Shown here: one piece after another, positions 6,374 to 10,130 of the stretch
Layout of the letters: every line of letters begins with the position of its first letter
How positions within the stretch are numbered: position 1 is the stretch's first letter
DNA from: Prevotella sp.
Lineage (GTDB): Bacteria; Bacteroidota; Bacteroidia; Bacteroidales; Bacteroidaceae
DNA length: 10,130 nucleotides
Reading direction: 5' to 3'
Assembly (NCBI GenBank): GCA_022732315.1
Contig: JAIJUV010000084.1
Span: 1-10,130, forward strand
The notes under the pieces: model-generated
The model's database searches: none
What the model was told of the DNA's origin: nothing
What the model saw: only the letters and a program-made list of their open reading frames with translations
Program-made: the position numbers and the translations under genes

Positions 6374-7432
6374 TTACTGATGCCACTTTTTTAATTCCTT
6401 ATCCCATTTTAGGAGACTATTGTACTCCTTCTTGGTGATTCGCATGAAACTGCCGTGCTGCGGACCGGTTACGCCCTTGATATCCACAGGGTCTGAGAAA
6501 TTGCGGAGATACTTGTCTGCCTTGCAGATGCGATAGTGCTTCGGATTATCGTGATACTGGATGTATGCCACGCGCCAGGTGTCATCGCCGATGAGTTGGA
6601 AGGCAGAGCTACCCTCGCAGTTCTTGCGGCCCTCGAAGCTTACATAATCGTTCTCTACAGGCTCACCCCAGCCATGGTTCAGATACTTGCTGGTGGCAGT
6701 GTAGATGCCCGGTTTTCCTCCCTCTTTCTTGATGAGCATGTGGTAGAGGCCATCGCTCTTCAGGAAGTTGATGTCGGCATCGATGGTAGCATAGCCCCAG
6801 TCGAAGAGCAGCTTGGGTGTGGTGAGCTTGGTGAAGGTCTTGTCGGCATAGCTGTAGTACATGCGGTCGTACTTCTCCTCTGCACGGTTGAGCATGGAAT
6901 AGTAGATCATGTATCCGCCCTTTTCGCCGTTTTCCCAACGATAGTCAGGATCCCAGAAGATTTGAGGCGCCCAAACACGGTTGATGGTGCTCCAGTCCTT
7001 GTATGGAGACTTGGCTGTGGCTGCATCGCAGAAGTTCTGCATACCCTTGCGGTAATCGAAGGTAACGCTGGTCCAGTTTTTCAGGTCCTTGCTCTTCAGG
7101 AGGTCGATGCCATAGTTATCCCACTTGCGGCTCTTGCGCACGCACATATCGGTGGTAACCATGATGTACCCCTTGCCATTGTGCATGCGGGTGATGTAGG
7201 CATCGCGGGTACCGCCTTCGATGCGGGCGTGCTCTTCTGGGTTGAAGATTGGCTTGCCATCGTTGATGTCCTGATAGTTGTAGCCATCACGTGATACGGC
7301 GTAGGCAGTCCACTCTCCCTTGTCGCTCATGTGACAGTAGAGATAACCGTAATCGCCCTTTACTAAATTCTGTGCGGTCATTGGCATAAAGGCTGCCAAC
7401 GCCAGGAGAACAGCTGATAATTTCTTTTTCAT
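6374..7432 (-). CDS. Secreted GH43-type glycoside hydrolase (five-bladed beta-propeller)
   Basis: A 352-residue protein. The ATG at 7432 opens a signal peptide (MKKKLSAVLLALAAFMPMTA, cut before Gln21). The fold matches family 43 (arabinofuranosidases, xylosidases and relatives that split alpha-arabinosyl or beta-xylosyl linkages with inversion). Likely active-site residues: general base Asp77 in GGTRDAYI (family usually RDPHI), pKa-tuning Asp218 or Asp220 in TIDADINF, general acid Glu273 in CEGSSAF, and His326 in PQHGSF, which fits the central metal-binding His. VWAPQ at 153-157 is another family hallmark. Length is that of a catalytic domain alone; no carbohydrate-binding module is seen. It stands outside any SusC/SusD polysaccharide locus in this window, so the substrate cannot be deduced. 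It has its own promoter upstream and shares the converging terminator. Pro-to-Ala next to the base is unusual. Confidence 0.85.
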   Translation of the reverse strand: MKKKLSAVLLALAAFMPMTAQNLVKGDYGYLYCHMSDKGEWTAYAVSRDGYNYQDINDGKPIFNPEEHARIEGGTRDAYITRMHNGKGYIMVTTDMCVRKSRKWDNYGIDLLKSKDLKNWTSVTFDYRKGMQNFCDAATAKSPYKDWSTINRVWAPQIFWDPDYRWENGEKGGYMIYYSMLNRAEEKYDRMYYSYADKTFTKLTTPKLLFDWGYATIDADINFLKSDGLYHMLIKKEGGKPGIYTATSKYLNHGWGEPVENDYVSFEGRKNCEGSSAFQLIGDDTWRVAYIQYHDNPKHYRICKADKYLRNFSDPVDIKGVTGPQHGSFMRITKKEYNSLLKWDKELKKWHQ

Positions 7433-7480
7433 TTTCTGCTGATTTGCTAGTTTAATTATTATTAGTTGAAATATTGAGTG

Positions 7481-7512
7481 CAAATTTACACTTTTTATTT
7501 GAGATTACCAAA
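7481..7512 (-). promoter_or_regulatory. Near-ideal Bacteroidetes promoter of the GH43 gene
   Basis: On the minus strand TTTG (complement of CAAA at 7509-7512), a 20-nt spacer and TAAATTTG (complement of 7481-7488) match the TTTG / TAnnTTTG consensus at both elements with the usual spacing. The predicted start near 7474-7477 gives a leader of about 45 nt to the ATG at 7432. Confidence 0.8.
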
Positions 7513-7543
7513 TTCTTGGAGGGAAGAATGGGGAGTTTTAACG

Positions 7544-7582
7544 AAAAAGGGAGGAAAACCTCATCACTGAGCTTAACCTCCC
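7544..7582 (-). terminator. Probable terminator of the gltBD operon
   Basis: Read on the minus strand, the arms are the complements of 7568-7582 and 7549-7563: outer GGGAGG/CCTCCC and inner CTCA/TGAG pairs with a few mismatches between and a 4-nt loop, followed by five T (complement of A5 at 7544-7548). It begins 27 nt past the gltD stop, so the downstream GH43 gene probably does not depend on the glt transcript. Confidence 0.7.
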
Positions 7583-7609
7583 TGCACTTATAGTTAAAAA
7601 TAACCGATT

Positions 7610-8953
7610 TTACTTGCTCAGGAACTTATCTACCTGGGCTGCGATCTTTCTGCCGCTTGCCATCGCACGAACCACCAGAGAAGCGCCGCTGGCTGCATCA
7701 CCTGCTACGAATACATTCTCGGCAAACTCAGGCTGCTGTGGCTTCAAGAAACCCATTGCCAGGAATACTGCCTCTGCCTTGATGATTTCCGGCTCGCCTG
7801 CCTCTACCATCAGCGGGCGACCACCCTCTGGGTTTGGCTTCCAGTCGATAGGCTGAACCTTCACACCTGTCAGCTTGCCGTTCTTTCCCAGGAACTCCAG
7901 AGAGTTGATGTTCCAGCGGCGGGTACAACCTTCCTCATGACTGGAGGTGGTCTTCAGGGTGCGAGGCCAGTTTGGCCAAGGATTCTTAGGATCCTCTGGT
8001 CCTTCCACTGGCTTAGGCATGATCTCAATCTGGGTTACGCTCTTGCAACCCTGGCGATGAGCCGTACCGATGCAGTCGGAACCAGTATCACCACCACCGA
8101 TTACCAATACATCCTTGCCCTTGCAGTTAACCAGTTCGTCCTTAGAGAACTCCATGCCGGCAAGGATACGGTTCTGCTGAGAAAGCAGTTCCAGAGCGAA
8201 ATAAACACCCTTCAGCTCTCTTCCAGGAATCTTCAGGTCGCGGGCTGTCGGTGTACCGGTAGATACCACGTAGGCATCGAAGCCTTCCGGCAACTTGGTA
8301 ACGTCAATCTGCTGATTGTATCTGAACTCAATGCCCTCCTCTTCGAGAAGACGGAGACGGCGGTCGATGATGCTCTTGTTGAGCTTGAAGTTTGGAATAC
8401 CATAACGCAACAGGCCACCGGCATTCTCACGTGCCTCGAACACTGTTACCTTATATCCCTTGTGGTTCAACTGATTGGCAGCTACCAGTCCCGCAGGACC
8501 GGCACCAATGACAGCCACCGTCTTGCCATTACGCTCCGGAATCTCAACATGCACATAGTCCTCAGAGAAGGCGTGCTCCACGATGGCGCACTCATCCTCA
8601 CGGTTGGTGGTTGGCTCATGATCCATGAGATTCAATACACACGCCTTCTCGCAGAGTGCAGGACAGATGCGTCCTGTGAACTCCGGGAAGTCGTTGGTGG
8701 AATTAAGGAGACGGTAAGCCTGCTCCCAGTCGCCCTTGTAGAGGGCATCATTCCACTCCGGTGCCTTGTTGCCCAGCGGACAAGCCCAGTGGCAGAAAGG
8801 CACGCCACAATCCATGCAACGGGAAGCCTGCTGTCGGCGGTCGTTGCTATTCAATGTCTGTTCTACCTCGCTGAAGTCGAGGATTCTATCGTGAATTGGT
8901 CTATAACCTGCTTCCTTGCGAGGTATAGTCAAAAATGCTTTTGGATTTCCCAT
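7610..8953 (-). CDS. gltD: Glutamate synthase (NADPH), small subunit
   Basis: A 447-residue protein of normal length for the family. It takes electrons from NAD(P)H via FAD and passes them through iron-sulfur clusters to the large subunit, which makes two glutamates from glutamine and 2-oxoglutarate. Visible: N-terminal cluster domain with Cys46, 49, 54 and 58 (CxxCxxxxCxxxCP) and Cys97, 101 and 105 (GRICPALCEKAC); FAD-binding GAGPAG at 150-155; NADPH-binding GGGDTG at 286-291; and the C-terminal FAD motif FVAGDAASGASL near 415-425. The start at 8953 (MGNPKAFLTIPRKEAGYRP) is the usual GltD beginning; an upstream ATG at 8998 lies inside gltB. It follows gltB after 19 nt, so they are co-transcribed. 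NADPH rather than NADH is inferred from the bacterial family. Confidence 0.97.
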   Translation of the reverse strand: MGNPKAFLTIPRKEAGYRPIHDRILDFSEVEQTLNSNDRRQQASRCMDCGVPFCHWACPLGNKAPEWNDALYKGDWEQAYRLLNSTNDFPEFTGRICPALCEKACVLNLMDHEPTTNREDECAIVEHAFSEDYVHVEIPERNGKTVAVIGAGPAGLVAANQLNHKGYKVTVFEARENAGGLLRYGIPNFKLNKSIIDRRLRLLEEEGIEFRYNQQIDVTKLPEGFDAYVVSTGTPTARDLKIPGRELKGVYFALELLSQQNRILAGMEFSKDELVNCKGKDVLVIGGGDTGSDCIGTAHRQGCKSVTQIEIMPKPVEGPEDPKNPWPNWPRTLKTTSSHEEGCTRRWNINSLEFLGKNGKLTGVKVQPIDWKPNPEGGRPLMVEAGEPEIIKAEAVFLAMGFLKPQQPEFAENVFVAGDAASGASLVVRAMASGRKIAAQVDKFLSK

Positions 8954-8972
8954 CTTTTTTCTAATTTTAAAA

Positions 8973-10130
8973 TTAGTAATCGCGCTGCATATCCGCAATC
9001 TTCTGCTGCAACTTCTTTACCTGCTCCTCCTGGAGAACTCGCTTATACTCGATTGGCACTACCTGGATGAAATCCTCTACGTAGTGGTTCCAGTCGTCGA
9101 GCATGGTACGGGCGAGCTTACTGCCAGTGTAGAGATAATGCTGACGGATCAGCTCGTGCAACTCCTTGCGATAGGTGCTGTCCTCCACGAGGTTGATCTC
9201 CACCATATCCATGTTACAGAAGTAATCGAAGTTGTGGTTCTTATCCCATACGTAGGCAACACCACCACTCATACCAGCGGCGAAGTTACGGCCGGTTTCA
9301 CCGAGCACTACTACTCTACCGCCCGTCATATACTCACAGCAGTGGTCGCCAGCACCCTCAATCACGGCGATGGCACCGGAGTTACGAACACCGAAGCGCT
9401 CGCCTACCTTACCATTGATATACAACTCACCGCTTGTGGCACCATACAATCCGGTGTTACCGGCGATGATGTTATCCTCGGCAGAGAAGTTGCTGCGGAT
9501 AGGAGGAAGGATGGAAATACGACCTCCTGAAAGTCCCTTAGCGAAATAGTCATTGGTCTCACCTTCGAGCTTGAAATCCACTCCCTTTACCAGGAAGGCA
9601 CCGAAGCTCTGACCTGCAGAACCCTTGAACTTCACGTTCACGGTCTTGTCTGGAAGACCCGCCTCACCATATTTCTCGGCAATCATACCGCTCAGCATGG
9701 CACCGGCAGCACGGTCGGTATTCTTGATGGCGAAGTCGAGGTTCACTTCTTCCTGATTCTCGATGGCACGCTGTGCACCACGGATAATCTGCTGGTCGAG
9801 TACATTGTCGAGGTCATGAATCTGCTCGGTAGTATGATAGAGCGAGCAATGACCTGTCTCACGATGCAGCAAGCGAGAGAAGTCGAGCAAGTCTGCCTTT
9901 TCCTCGATGCTCTTAGCCACCTCTGGCTCTACGGCATCAGCACCCTCGGTAGGAACAATCTCCTCATCCTTCTTGCGGACGATAAGCTCGGTATGACCGA
10001 TGATATCGTTCAATGAGGTGTAACCCATCTCAGCCAGATACTCACGAACCTCCTCGGCGAGGAAGCGGAAGTAGTTGATGAGGTACTTGTAGCTGCCACG
10101 GAAGTGCGCACGGAGCTTAGGATCCTGTGT
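8973..10130 (-). CDS. gltB: Glutamate synthase, large subunit, C-terminal part (cut by window edge)
   Basis: The reading frame is open from the window's right edge (10130) to the TAA at 8973-8975, giving the last 385 residues of a protein normally around 1500 long. The start, the amidotransferase domain and most of the FMN synthase domain lie outside. The fragment opens with TQDPKLRAHFRGSYKYLINYF, the end of the FMN/iron-sulfur synthase domain. It continues through the C-terminal GXGXG beta-helix domain, seen as repeated glycines in GLSGGRISI, GNTGLYGATSG, GERFGVRNSG, MTGGRVVVLG and GMSGGVAYV. This domain is structural and helps couple ammonia channelling between the two active sites. The last part (residues 348-385 of the fragment) is a charged helical tail. 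Stop-to-gltD-start spacing is 19 nt. No frameshift is visible. Confidence 0.96.
   Translation of the reverse strand, partial: TQDPKLRAHFRGSYKYLINYFRFLAEEVREYLAEMGYTSLNDIIGHTELIVRKKDEEIVPTEGADAVEPEVAKSIEEKADLLDFSRLLHRETGHCSLYHTTEQIHDLDNVLDQQIIRGAQRAIENQEEVNLDFAIKNTDRAAGAMLSGMIAEKYGEAGLPDKTVNVKFKGSAGQSFGAFLVKGVDFKLEGETNDYFAKGLSGGRISILPPIRSNFSAEDNIIAGNTGLYGATSGELYINGKVGERFGVRNSGAIAVIEGAGDHCCEYMTGGRVVVLGETGRNFAAGMSGGVAYVWDKNHNFDYFCNMDMVEINLVEDSTYRKELHELIRQHYLYTGSKLARTMLDDWNHYVEDFIQVVPIEYKRVLQEEQVKKLQQKIADMQRDY

Noticed and set aside
6536..7294. Open frame of 252 codons on the plus strand opposite the GH43 gene
   Set aside because: It lies wholly inside the GH43 gene and reads as an Ala/Val/Ile-rich string without family motifs. 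The GH43 reading has conserved catalytic residues and a signal peptide.
7937..9070. Open frame of 377 codons on the plus strand opposite gltD and the end of gltB
   Set aside because: It is antisense to the strongly supported GltD, whose motifs are intact. The translation has no recognisable domain and no promoter is seen upstream. It is a shadow of the biased codon use.
8916..9530. Open frame of 204 codons on the plus strand opposite gltB
   Set aside because: It is the complement of conserved GXGXG-domain codons. No homologue pattern, promoter or ribosome site is evident.

Overview
The window looks like chromosomal DNA from a Bacteroidales bacterium, most likely Prevotellaceae (Prevotella/Segatella type). 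This is inferred from three things seen here: promoter -7 boxes of the TAnnTTTG kind, four secreted proteins whose predicted signal peptidase I site is followed by Gln, and a C-terminal segment resembling the type IX secretion (T9SS) sorting domain. No tRNA, rRNA, CRISPR array, transposase or phage gene was seen.

Plus strand, left to right. Bases 1-483 hold no convincing gene. They contain a REP-like double palindrome at the left edge, an A/T-rich stretch with short repeats and a 12-bp palindrome, a probable promoter and a leader of about 160 nt. A two-gene operon follows: a coiled-coil lipoprotein (484-2694) and an OmpA-family porin/peptidoglycan-binding protein (2739-3896). It is closed by a strong terminator. 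Next come a secreted protein of unknown function with a T9SS-like C-terminus (4004-5164), a perfect 13-bp-stem terminator whose loop and 3' side overlap the next promoter, and an outer-membrane beta-barrel protein (5247-6302). A bidirectional terminator at 6330-6372 separates these from the converging minus-strand genes.

Minus strand, right to left. The 3' part of gltB (glutamate synthase large subunit, cut by the window edge) is followed after 19 nt by gltD (small subunit), then a terminator. A separately promoted secreted GH43-type glycoside hydrolase (7432-6374) comes last.

Functionally, the left two thirds is cell-envelope and secreted proteins, with the first two genes probably highly expressed and working together at the outer membrane. 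The right third is core ammonia assimilation (GltBD) plus one carbohydrate-active enzyme. The least explained part is the coiled-coil lipoprotein and OmpA pair with its long leader.
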